This document shows positions 34,428 to 46,101 of a stretch of DNA of 64,000 nt, in pieces (the stretch's first letter is position 1; each line of letters starts with the position of its first letter). Made by a program: the position numbers and the translations under genes. Origin of the DNA: Pezizomycotina sp. ARF18. Lineage: Eukaryota; Ascomycota. The DNA is taken from contig AZLU01000029.1 of assembly GCA_002224055.1 (NCBI GenBank), forward strand, positions 1-64,000, written 5' to 3'. The notes beneath the pieces are model-generated. The model did no database searches. It worked only from the letters and a program-made list of their open reading frames with translations, and was not told where the DNA came from.

Positions 34428-36318
34428 GATGGTCGCCGGGGTAGTGGCCGATGATCAACAGGAGTAGAGGTGTCACATTGCGGCGCTGGTTTCTAGACGA
34501 TGCACGGCGAGAAAGAATGACGACGAAGTATGCCGAGTCCTTATTTTTCTCTCGGATTGTTCCATTTACCATCGGTTTTTGCTTTTGGAGGACGGAATAA
34601 CGAAGATCTGTTTCCCAAACACACATAATTAACTATGGGAGGGGTTATGGTTCATTTACGTTATTGGCTTTGCCCAGTTTATCTCTCGTTTTCGCACGAT
34701 CACTTTTTCATAATATCCGCGCTCGCTTTCACACACGTTTTGTTTCTATGATCTATGTTTCATCGCATCGTATACGTATACCATGAATCTGTTGCGTCCG
34801 GTGTTCATGGTGGTTCATTATCGTTGCCGTTTTCTTTTTGCTTAAGCTTAACGATTCTTTCATCCTCTTATTTCATGAATCTTATTCGTTGCTGTAATTC
34901 GAGGCGGTGTCCTGAACTGTAATGTGTTTTTGTTTGTCTTTTTCTTGATTGTTTCTTTTGGTTTTTGACGTCTTTTCTTTCGCAGTAAAGTTTGTGCTTC
35001 TGGCAGCAAGTTAAAAAAACAAGGCGAGACTATGGATGGTGATTCTTCGTCAGGAAGAAAAGGGAGGGGGAAAGAGAAAAGGAGTCTTTACAGAAACTTC
35101 CATCGAAAATCGAGGATTCAAATAGTCTTGCTTTTAGTGGCAATTGCTTTCAAGCCTGCCGAGCAGGACAGGCCGTAAACCCTTTCACGATCATGCATGC
35201 TCAGTCCTCATACAATACTACTATTTCCCACTTCTTCAGTTAACTCCACATAATCCCCCACATTATGCCGCCGAGTGGCTTTGGTTTTTATACCTTGCCT
35301 GGATCGGAAAAGATTACTCTGTTGGTTAACAATAATTCTTTCAATGGTTTGCTTATTTCTTGTATTTTTTACCTCGTCTTCATTCATTTTGTCAAGATGT
35401 TGACAAACACGTACCGATCTCTTGAATTCATCAATATTCACTCTAAATCTTCACCGAAAAGCTTCGCAGAATTCCAGTAACGCCTCATTGCTCTAAGCAA
35501 TTTCAAATCACTCTATGTGCTGTTCTGTTGCTGCTATCTGAATGAGATCGAAGAGCAAAAACTTTCGGAAACTTTGTAACTGTGACAAAATTTGGGATTT
35601 GGTGTGGGAATTTTTTTTTTTGCCTTTGATGGGCACGCGGCCCTCAATTTTCAAAAAGTCGCAACCAACCATCGCCAAGAACGGTCACTCGCACATGCTC
35701 AAGGAAAGCTTGAGACGAAGAAGGTAATACTGTATATACGCAGTAGAAATACAAACGACTACTTAAGTATAACGTTGATTAACCATTCGCAATTACTTAA
35801 GTGCTCTCAGCGAAAAATGGAGAGTTTGAGAAGTATCGTACCATATACAGACTACAAGACTACCCTAATGAAGATTTCGTATTAAATACAGCAGCTAATA
35901 AGGAAATAAACAAAGGAAAAAAAGCAGCAAAAAAACTTTTGGTAAGAGTACTAAGTAAACGTTAAATCAAGGAAAATAGGTGGGAATTCTTCATCATTCG
36001 CCCTCATTTACCTCTTTTTTTTCTAAATTTTTTTTTTTTTTTTTTTCTTTCTGTAAATCGTCTCTGCGCTGGTTTTTTTCTTTTGATACAATCCTAGGAG
36101 ATCAATCATAAGGCCTTACTTCCGTCTCGTTCTTTGGCTATTTTCTATTTCAACTCCCGCTTAAACCTCCGACAATAACGATTAAAAAGATAAAAACTGG
36201 AAAAAAAAAATGGAAAAACAAAGGAATTGTTCTTAACTTTTAAGCGAGAAATAAAAAATAAAATAAAAAAAAGAAAAGAAAATAAATAATAATTAACTTT
36301 CGTTCTAGCTTTTATAGT
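34428..36318. other. Spacer, nothing recognised
   Basis: No supported gene. T runs lie near 36007 and 36026-36046. Confidence 0.55.
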
Positions 36319-36618
36319 AAGACGATTAGAATTTGCGTCTTTTAAGGAAACGCCATTGAAGTGGCAAGACAAGGAAATGAAACCCTTTCCGCGACTCAAA
36401 GACGAGATCACGGCCAGATATCATCCAAAGAGGCATTTTTGGGATACCAGACACGAGCGAGGGTCGTGATGGAATATACGCGGTCCAGGCGCAGACAAAC
36501 TCCCATCAAGCCCCTCCGTAGCAGGCGAATGCGGGGCACGGTTTTCCCCGAGGAGAAGGTACTGTCTACTGAATCGACATGTCTCTCCGATGCAAGGCAG
36601 TTCGCTTTATCAGATTAA
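36319..36618 (+). CDS. Coding-like exon, unknown product
   Basis: After a TTTATAG acceptor-like site near 36319 the plus strand reads RRLEFASFKETPLKWQDKEM and then KDEITARYHPKRHFWDTRHE, very protein-like. A second frame (36361-36618) continues YTRSRRRQTPIKPL and FPEEKVLSTESTCLSDARQF to a stop at 36618. Both may belong to one basic protein split by an indel. No family is recognised. Confidence 0.33.
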
Positions 36619-37556
36619 ACGACCAAATCGCTATTTTACTTTTGATATAAAGAGTGTGGCAAAAGAGCGAAATGGTGGTTGATTCGCTGAATTGAAAATT
36701 AGGGTGTGGGGTGATTGAACGACCAAGAAAAAAAAAAAAAAGCATCCAGAACAATCGACCATCGGAAAGAAACGCACACGTTTGGATGTTAAAACATGAT
36801 AGCTTTCCTGTGCAGGGTTCTCGATGTTCAAAGTATATGAGATCCGCCTTATAATGAACGACGTGCTTTTGCGAATACGCGCATTTTAAAGAGAAGTGAA
36901 GTGAAAGAGTGGAGTCGAGATATTGCGCTAGTGCCGAGCTGGGGCCGAGCCTTCCAAGCTTTTCAGCCGATGTTTGCTATGACGGACGAAGGAAGCTTCT
37001 GGGGGGTAAAGGCTCGAAAGGATCCGACATCGAGCCCTGCGACTTGGGGGCCGCTGACCAATAGGAGGCGTGGAAGGTGACAGGGAAAAAGGTAGTAATG
37101 AAGTGGCTCGCGCCGGCCGAATGGTAAGGTGCGAAGCTGGGGAGGAGGGAACAAAAATATCAAGAAAAGCAACAAAAACCAAAGAGAGGTCTAGAATGAA
37201 GGACTCGAGTGAGGGGTATAATATCGTTAACGTAATGTAAGATAAGAATACAGAAAAAGGAAAGAATGACAAGGTATGCTTGAGTATAAAGAGACGTGTC
37301 AATCTTAGAAGACATTGTGGTGCGTGGTGGAGTGACGTTATACAAGGGAAAAGATGACCCGCGATAATAATGGTCTGTGCCCTATAAAAAACGAGGATGG
37401 TGCAACATAAGGAACGAATAGCATTAGGATTAAACAAGAGTGTAGTTTTTGTCTTATTACATCAAATTAAATTATCAAAACAAAAAAAAATTTTTAACAG
37501 TGTGAAATGAATGGTAAATAGGACGGTAATCCTCCGAACTTTTAAGATCCCGTTCT

Positions 37557-37598
<42 letters not shown>

Positions 37599-37655
37599 TT
37601 TCTTTTTCTTTCTCTTTCATATTTTCCTTTACCCTTTCTTAGGACATGAGTGAAA
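36619..37655. other. Spacer with (TC)n tract, left of the gap
   Basis: A 169-codon minus-strand frame (36928-37437) covers this region but has hydrophobic, low-quality composition and no domain. A (TC)n tract fills 37554-37594, followed by a pyrimidine-rich stretch ending CTTAG and then ATGAGTGAAA immediately before the gap. That could be an acceptor or start of a plus-strand gene hidden in the gap. Confidence 0.45.
37554..37594. repeat. (TC)n microsatellite
   Basis: About 20 TC units, followed by a broader pyrimidine tract up to the gap. Confidence 0.92.
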
Positions 37656-38519
37656 NNNNNNNNNNNNNNNNNNNNNNNNNNNNNNNNNNNNNNNNNNNNN
37701 NNNNNNNNNNNNNNNNNNNNNNNNNNNNNNNNNNNNNNNNNNNNNNNNNNNNNNNNNNNNNNNNNNNNNNNNNNNNNNNNNNNNNNNNNNNNNNNNNNNN
37801 NNNNNNNNNNNNNNNNNNNNNNNNNNNNNNNNNNNNNNNNNNNNNNNNNNNNNNNNNNNNNNNNNNNNNNNNNNNNNNNNNNNNNNNNNNNNNNNNNNNN
37901 NNNNNNNNNNNNNNNNNNNNNNNNNNNNNNNNNNNNNNNNNNNNNNNNNNNNNNNNNNNNNNNNNNNNNNNNNNNNNNNNNNNNNNNNNNNNNNNNNNNN
38001 NNNNNNNNNNNNNNNNNNNNNNNNNNNNNNNNNNNNNNNNNNNNNNNNNNNNNNNNNNNNNNNNNNNNNNNNNNNNNNNNNNNNNNNNNNNNNNNNNNNN
38101 NNNNNNNNNNNNNNNNNNNNNNNNNNNNNNNNNNNNNNNNNNNNNNNNNNNNNNNNNNNNNNNNNNNNNNNNNNNNNNNNNNNNNNNNNNNNNNNNNNNN
38201 NNNNNNNNNNNNNNNNNNNNNNNNNNNNNNNNNNNNNNNNNNNNNNNNNNNNNNNNNNNNNNNNNNNNNNNNNNNNNNNNNNNNNNNNNNNNNNNNNNNN
38301 NNNNNNNNNNNNNNNNNNNNNNNNNNNNNNNNNNNNNNNNNNNNNNNNNNNNNNNNNNNNNNNNNNNNNNNNNNNNNNNNNNNNNNNNNNNNNNNNNNNN
38401 NNNNNNNNNNNNNNNNNNNNNNNNNNNNNNNNNNNNNNNNNNNNNNNNNNNNNNNNNNNNNNNNNNNNNNNNNNNNNNNNNNNNNNNNNNNNNNNNNNNN
38501 NNNNNNNNNNNNNNNNNNN
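37656..38519. other. Assembly gap (864 N)
   Basis: A run of N between two contigs. A plus-strand ATG abuts its left side and a minus-strand coding segment runs into its right side. Confidence 1.
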
Positions 38520-38977
38520 CCATCATGTTCTCATGGTCGTCCAGTCTTACGATCGACTCAGGGGCCTGAGAAGGCCCAGCGATCGAGTAACATCTCCATA
38601 GAGATCAGGTCTGCATCCTGATGCGAATAGGTGTGGCAGCAGCGGATGGAAGTTCGTCTGTCGGGAGTGCCAACCCGGCCCCGAGAAATCTCAAGAGCTG
38701 GATGGTCCCCAAATACGAGCATAGCCCGTCCTCGACCTCTTTGACTGGTCTGGTGTCGGCGTTGGACGCGGTCGACGTCGGCATGTGGCGTGCCATGTAA
38801 AGGTTCAGGTTCGGGGGCCGATGCCTGGTATGGTTCCCGGTGGACGAAGATCTCGACAAACGGCGGGACGTGCCGTGCTGTTAAGACCATTTTGTTGCAC
38901 TCGACGCGGCGAAAAGACTCATAGTAGAGATTTCGTTCTCTTGAAACCACTTCATATGAATCAAGACGCGTCTGTTA
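38520..38977 (-). CDS. Hypothetical protein, 3' part lost in the gap
   Basis: On the minus strand an exon probably begins after ATAACAG near 38978 and reads QTRLDSYEVVSRERNLYYES, CNKMVLTARHVPPFVEIFVH and REPYQASAPEPEPL. It then shifts frame to RPVKEVEDGLCSYLGTIQLL and LALPTDELPSAAATPI, shifts again to DLISMEMLLDRWA, and finally to QAPESIVRLDDHENMM at the gap edge. The order and lack of internal stops support one protein of unknown function. The upstream sequence to about 39140 is open in the same frame and basic but separated by one stop. Confidence 0.5.
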
Positions 38978-41900
38978 TAGGATCAAATCAAGTTGATCCA
39001 CGTCAGCTTTCCTCAAGTTTCCCCTACGCGTGTCCGTACGTCCTCGAAGGCTTTTGGGTCGTTCTTCCTTTTCTTTAGATCTGCGCATTCGATCTTCCGG
39101 AATCTTCTTTTTCTTCCGGAGTTTACGCGACAGTTTTTTTCTTTTCTGTAAAAAGTTATACTATGGAGCAGCAGCCCTGACTCGAGGCCTATGGATAAGG
39201 GATCGAGAAGTTGGAAAGGAAGAGGTGAGTTTCGCTGATAATAGCAATATAGTTTTAGGAATGAGGTCGAAGACGATAGTATATTTCTTTCTTTCGCTTT
39301 TTCTTTTGATTCTCCTTGGAAGAAAGACTACTTAAGTAGTTTAAGGTATATATTATAGTTAGGAATTAATATATGGAAAAAAAAAGAGTGTTGGCCGAAA
39401 GTAAAACAGACGGCCACTAGAAAAAAAAAGAAAAGAACAAAAATGAACTTGGATAAGGTCCGAGCAAGGTTGTCCGTTGAAGAATTACTGCTGCCGGATA
39501 TACCGTAACTATATCGAGTGCGCTGGATAAGGATAACCTATTGTTCCTGCAATCAATTGTAAGGAAACCAAGCCATTTGGAAAAGAGATAAAATACAGAC
39601 GTCGAAAGCAATACCTTGACGGAGCATATCAAAAGGAGGGAGCTCTTGACGGGTATTATTATTAGAAACAACGGTTAGAGCGATAGCAAAAGGTATGGTA
39701 TAATTCGTAAAGGTCAAGTCCTCTTCCAGATTTGATGATCGTAGACCTGCACAAGATAAAGAATGGCAAACGCCAAATCACTACGAAGGGAAAGTGGGAA
39801 AATGAGAATGAGAGACGACAAGTAATTCGAAGGATCTGCCGTAGGGCGTAGTAAAGACGGGAGCGATGGCGATGGGGCGTGATTTTGTCCTCTAACGGGA
39901 GAACAGGATCAGGAGAATCAAAATATTAGAGAAAGAAAAAGATTTTCTCTCTTTTCTGATATATGAAAAAATCGCCGAATATTTTTTTTTTTCTTTTTAA
40001 AAAAAAAAGAAAAAAAAAGAGAGGAGAAAGAAAGTAAGAAGTATACTTATCTCATTTTTTTTAAAAAAAATAAATAAATAAATAAACACATAGACAAAAA
40101 AGATGTGGTATTTTGATAAATTTTCTCAGAAACACAGAACTGTCAAAAAAAAAAAAAAAAGCAAAGGGAAAGATTTGAAAAATAACTAAACAAGAAAGGA
40201 ACACCGGTGTGGGAGGGAAGATTTAAAAAGATTTTTTTATTTTATTTCTATTTTTTAATAAAAAATAAAAAAAAATAAAAAAATAAGGCTTGTTGAAAGC
40301 AGAGGAGAGCGCGCAGAAAACGGGTGAACGCCGTTTCCCTTATGAAACACTTGAGGTGAGTGCACAACGCTCGCTTTGCTCGAATCAATCCACGATCTCA
40401 ATTACTATATGAGATCGGTGAGAATATTATTTAACGGCGAAACCGAAACCATGAATACTGAAGCAGATAAATAATTAAAACGGCCTCGGAGGGTCCCGAG
40501 ACTGCCATTAGACCAATCAAAACATTACAGTAACTATCCATCTAATAAAGTAAAGCTCAAGAGCTCTCTCCTATTGTTTTTTTTCCCCTTTTCCTCAGCG
40601 CTAGTCATACTCGACTGGCGGGAAGAATTATGAATTCGCTCGCCTTCAGTATAGAAGTAACTTTTTCGGTGCGGAAAGAAACACCGCAAGGAAAAACATT
40701 TATTATTAGCAGTGAATAACCCAACACGCCAATAAATATCTCCACAAATCATGACCGCAGAGAGCAGCGCAAAAACGATCGTCCGCCCAACATGTCTCCC
40801 ATTAGTTGTTGTCGGGAAAAACTCCACTTTGCAGAGAACAAAATTGTTTTCCAACAGGGGTCGAACAACTATCACCCCGCTTAGGTGACTTTACCAGAAT
40901 AATATATATGAATATAGAAATTATAAATAAATAAAAGGTTATAATTTGAAATTAACAAATGTTTTCTCACCAGTTGCGACAATCATTCCGCCACGGAGAC
41001 GTCAGTCAGTGGGTTTCTACTATTTAGTGGAGCTCCTACCCACACGTGAAAAAGACAATGAGGGCGGCTTTATTATCACCAGAAAATTCTAGACCCGAGC
41101 TATAATATCGGAAGTTTTAAATTTAAATATAAACGAAATAAACACAACCATGTATGCATCTTGCAATCCTCCGGATGAGGCGGTAACGCATTGTAGCGGC
41201 GGAGCGCAGAGTTTGCGTGTTAGGGGTATAGAAGAAACCAAATGGGTCCTGAAAACTGCTATGAACCCCCCCCCCCCCACTTTATGAGCTCCGAAGTTTT
41301 GTGGAGTGGGGAAAATACCCACCTGAAGTGCAAAAATGAAAGGAAAAGAAAAATAGCTATGTTTTCGAGTATTTTTATCCAGGGGGAAAACATGTACGAA
41401 ATGATCCATCCTTTCGACAGGGTCAGAACTGTTAGGATGATGTATCGTGACGCAGCCGTCTTTATCTCCTAGGTCGCCTTCGAAGGTCCTAATGCAAGGC
41501 AGATTCGGCCTCCTCGCTAACCTCGAATCTCAATCGCTTTTTAAGCTGGTTAAAGAATTTCTTCCTTCTTACCTGTCAGTAGATTATCAATTTTTATATA
41601 TATCTTCTTTCTTTGATTGCAATATTCATTTAGATAACCAGGCAAGGTTGATTTTCCTATTTCTCAATTCTGCATGCATCACCCCTTTTTTGTCAAGTCC
41701 ACCACAGCGACAAAAATTGAAAAAAAAAAAAAAAAAAAAAAAAGTTTACGCGACTGACAACTAAGTTACAAGGATATTCCTTACTATTTTCTTTCTTTTT
41801 TTTTTTTTTTTTTTTTTATGATCGTTCATCGATCTTCCAGCATGCTAACGCAATAATAAAACTCCCGCACTTTCGCTTCCATCAAAGCTCTGTTTGCGGT

Positions 41901-42740
41901 GGGGACAGCCAGCTTGGATTGTAGGAATCGAAATCTCGCAATTGCAACTTCACTCCTCTTTGCTGCTGAATGTTGTGCAGAGCGCATATATTTATGTATT
42001 CACACAAGAACATGCTAGTTTGTTATAGCCTCGCCTAGGGGGGGAGGGGGAAAAAGAAGGGTCTTCTTTCTCCTTCAGACGCTATGGGCGCGTAAATGCT
42101 TATGCGCTCGTGCTCCGCTGTCTGAAACTTCCCCACGGGTGGACATGTGAGACATCACCGCCCATTCCAGAATACATCTCGTACAAACATATAAAACATT
42201 AAAACATATAGATAAAACATATGTTGTTGTACTGATAGTTTATATAACAAAAAAAATAAAATGGGAGTGAACATCTCAGCACCACGGAATTATTGTGGAC
42301 ACCTTCATGTTGCGGGTTGTCGTCCAATAGGATGGTGAGATGGCAATCTCCGTGGCCCAAAAAGAAAAAAAAAAATTTTTTTTCCTTCTCTGGAACATCA
42401 AAAGCGCCATCGAGTGCAAAGATCGAGAAATAAAAAATAAAATAAAATAAATATATACTTCGGCGCTCCATGTCTGTTTCTAGATCTAGTCGGCACGAAA
42501 TATCGCATTCTTCCTAGCTCTCTATGTCCATCGGCTTTGGGTATTTCCCCGGCCAAGCAGCAACAGATATAAGCAGGAGTTTTCCTCTGCAGCTCGGCGC
42601 CTTTCTTGTTGATCCCCCGACTGCAACCATCAACTATCTAAATACAAAAACATTTCTTGCCAAGTGATCTGCGAAGTTCGAGTTGAGCATAGCAGGCAGC
42701 TTCTTACCTTCGTTGCACAACAGCTCTTCATGAAATTTCG
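38978..42740. other. AT-rich spacer
   Basis: No supported gene. It contains A/T-rich stretches at 39985-40090 and 40230-40285, a C run at 41267-41278, an A run at 41719-41743 and a T run at 41796-41818. Confidence 0.55.
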
Positions 42741-42743
42741 AAT

Positions 42744-43640
42744 CTACACGGCTGGTTCGTCTGCGACTGGTGAAATACGAGCAAGAAACATTTCTCTCAG
42801 ATGAGCACCCGAAACCAAAATCCAACCACCACTCAAACATCCTAATACGAGAAACATAAACGAAAAAAAAAAAAAAAAAGAAAGAAAGAAAGAAAGCAAA
42901 AGACTCTTTGCATTAGCGTGTTCGGATTGATCGTGCGACTCCCGTGTCGTTGAATATCCTTGCTGCAAGTGTCCTCCTGCGCAAGGTATATCAAATTTAA
43001 AACGCAAGTCAGCCTTTTTCTTTAGCGTAGATTTGAATATGTCAGAATCACGAGCCGAACTTACTTTTGTTGAAACTTATCCGCATATTTTGCCCTTTTA
43101 CGTCAAGATCGAGATTATGTTTGGTCAGACTTGCAACTTCTTTGGAAATCGAAGTAGATGTCCTTCCTCTTTTTGACACGCCGGGTTTATATGAAAGGAA
43201 CAGCACATTTATTGACCCTTGCTCCGTAAGGCAAGTGAGAGAGTAACCAATCAAAAGATCAAATATCAAAAAATAACCGAATGGTAAGAGTGTTCGAGGC
43301 ATTTCTTCCATGTCAAAAATGTGTCTTTTCAACGCTTCTAAGGCCAGTCTAGAACAGAGTGTGAAATACATGGAAGCGACCTTGCTCGACTACATCTTGC
43401 AGCCTCCACAATTTATTGTCGAGAAGACCAGGGTTTTCGAGATGTATTCCCCCATTTCCTTAACCTTGGATGCCTAGAATCACGGTTGCGTCATTATCGT
43501 CCACGGTACTCGACTCGTACTTCGCGCTATCGGTTCGATATTAATTTTTTCTGTTTCTCTTTCCATATTAGCTAGGAGACACGTCTCGTACTTAGGTCCA
43601 AGCAGGCTCTCATCCTGATTCGTGTGCTATTTCGTGAAGA
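42744..43640 (-). CDS. Fragmented coding-like region, unknown product
   Basis: On the minus strand a series of protein-like pieces appears in order: DESLLGPKYETCLLANMERE and TEKINIEPIA (about 43610-43540), STVDDNDATVILGIQG (about 43510), GIHLENPGLLDNKLWRLQDV and VEQGRFH (about 43450-43390), then the frame 43048-43371 with TLCSRLALEALKRHIFDMEE and a hydrophobic segment LLPFGYFLIFDLLIGYSL. A GTAAGT donor follows KGQNMRISFNK. At least two frame changes and one stop break it. No family is recognised. Confidence 0.38.
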
Positions 43641-43699
43641 GGCAGGCGTCGAGATTAAAAAAGCGGGATTAGGATAAGTACGTGTTTGAGCTCATCTCC

Positions 43700-44880
43700 G
43701 GCTTTATTGTTCAGGTATGCCCCGGCGGTAACGGCATCCCGGCCTCTGTAGCCGAGCTCGGTGGTATCTCTAAAGGAGACTGTGATGCATACGTCAGCAT
43801 TGCAACGTCCAGCCTTGTCTTAGGGCTCGCGTACAACGTTCTGGAAAGATAATTCCCCCTGACGAAGCCGGGATTTCTCCACCCACCGCAATTCAATTGC
43901 AACTTCCCCTTGCTAATATCCGATCCTGTATAATCCCTGGCACTGGCAGGTTCATCATGAGTACCTCAGCCCTAATTAGACAGTGCTGGTAAGGTTTCGA
44001 TCGATCTTGCATATCCTGGCCATAAAATCGTTTTTTTGGCATTCTCACCTTCGCTTTCGGGATCTCCTTACCTCGTGATAGTGGCATTGCAGTCACAAGC
44101 GAAGACGGTTACCTCAGGCTGAGTTATTTTATCGAACCTTCGCCTGCATTTCGGCACGCAGGCGGAAAACCTACGGTTTCGAAGTCAAACAGCATGAAGC
44201 TCCGGGGGACGTGTTGCTCCACCATTGGAACTCACGCCTCTGGGAGCTCTAGCCTACGGCCTGCTCGCGTCTTTGGAGAAGCCCCTTTAACAACGGCTTT
44301 TCCAAAAAGAGAATTTCCTTATCGTAAAACTCGGAGAATAAATGAGCTGTCATGTTGTCTTTCGCTGCAGTATCAACTTCATCCCAAGGTAAACATCATA
44401 GACAGCGGGAGGCCTTTTCATGACTCACTAGTTAGCATTGTAGATAATATGAAATGCATTCAACGGCAGCTGGAACAAATACCTGCAAAGACACCTCCTT
44501 CGCGATCCCTCGTAGCTCGCCGTACAGCTGCCCCGTGTATTTCGAAAGAGTTCAGAGACGTTGCACTTGCATGAAGAGAATTCTAGAAGATTGCTCGATC
44601 ACGTCGGAAAGGGAGCTCTTATGGAAGCTGTCAGTGTACAGAAACGAGTTTTTTTTTTGTCCAATATTGCTATCTTACGCGTCAGCGCGTGATTGATGAG
44701 TTTCATGAATACATGGCATGGATATATAAATTTAGAAGTTTGGTGAAGGTTTGCCTAGTGGAAGCTCCATTAGAATATGTGTTTCTTCGTTTTGGGGAGG
44801 GTGAGATTAGAGGACTCGCGGAGGGCGGAGCTACTTCCGCAGTACAAGAATTTTTTCGTGTCTTGCGAATCCTCTGATCT
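43700..44880. other. Coding-like segments on both strands, unresolved
   Basis: Plus-strand frames at 44194-44574, 44454-44696 and 44689-44877 (with DNMKCIQRQLEQIPAKTPP, VQRRCTCMKRILEDCSITSE and AEGGATSAVQEFFRVLRIL) could be one protein shifted between frames. On the minus strand 43893-44096 is also protein-like (KAKVRMPKKRFYGQDMQDRS). I cannot decide the strand or the family. Confidence 0.3.
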
Positions 44881-46067
44881 GGTTAACTTCCTAATTTTTA
44901 TTTCTATTCATTTTTTGCACACAGAAACTCTGCCAAACTTTGCTTGACAACGAACAACGAACAACGGCAAATTTTTTTCATACCCGATTGTTTATTTGAC
45001 TTGTCCATGCATTTCTGCATCATGCGCGCAAAATATATATATATATACTGAAGACGTGGCTATATTCCATCTGAAATACAGTTATCTGAGCATTAAGATA
45101 AACTTACCTTGCCCTTCATCCATAGTTTTATACTATTATCGTCCCAAGTGAATTGTTGAATACGCGGACGGTTTTTCCGTGCCATATATCTCGAGGCCTA
45201 GTTGGCGGACTCTCACGATGTTTATTCAGAATCATGCCGGTTCATGGCGCGTGCAATGTTCCGATTTCAATTTGCTCTAAGACAAAAGAACGGAAAAAAA
45301 AAAAAAAAACTTAAAGCCTATAATCGCCCTATATTTTACCCGAACGAGGCATCGGTTCCTTCTCAAAATTATCTCCAAACTTGTTTCTCCTTTCCTTATT
45401 TTCTTCTCTCTTGTTGAATCCCCAAAAATCGTCTAAGCGGGAGGTGGCGCATCGGATGTTTCCTTTCTCCCCCGTTAGCGAAAGCGAAAAAAATTAAGGC
45501 TGGCCGCAACAAAACAAAAGCAAGCGAGAGGAGGGGAAACGCAAATGGTAGCTGTAGACGAAGGCACCAATTTTATAAAGCAGCTCCTACTGCGATTTCT
45601 AAAGCGAACGCTTGTGACGAGCAATTAGAGGTCATGAAGTGTTCCACAATGTCAGCTGAAACAAGCAAATCAAGTTCGGAACCTGGTCATAGTCTCAGTG
45701 TTTCTCCTAAATCCGAGTTTTATCAGGGCCGCTCAAGAGAATAGGACGGTAGTTAAACTGACCAACCGTAAAGCCGAACAGGAAGGGGAAAGTAAACGAA
45801 GCGGAAAAATGGCTTTAATGGGGTTGAATCGCAGAGTCTACCCAGGCACTAGGCGATGTAACTACGGGGCTATTAGTACGCTATCGCCGTCCTCTTTGCA
45901 GGATTTGGAGGGGGAAAATGTGCTATTTTAGTATGCCCAGCAGGACCGTTAGCTTGATGTCGGAAGCGGGACAACCGTTCAGTCTAAGAGGCTATTGTTG
46001 TAAGCACTGAAAAGCGTGAATATGCTATTTCTAGTTTAAAATTTCTCCGTTTGTTGTGGTTCGGTTT

Positions 46068-46101
<34 letters not shown>

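Noticed and set aside
36928-37437. 169-codon minus-strand open frame, one of the longest in the window
   Set aside because: Composition is Ser/Pro/Leu-rich without domain or splice context; it looks like a chance frame over a purine-rich plus strand.
37639-38621. Open frames of about 300 codons on both strands
   Set aside because: They consist almost entirely of N from the assembly gap.
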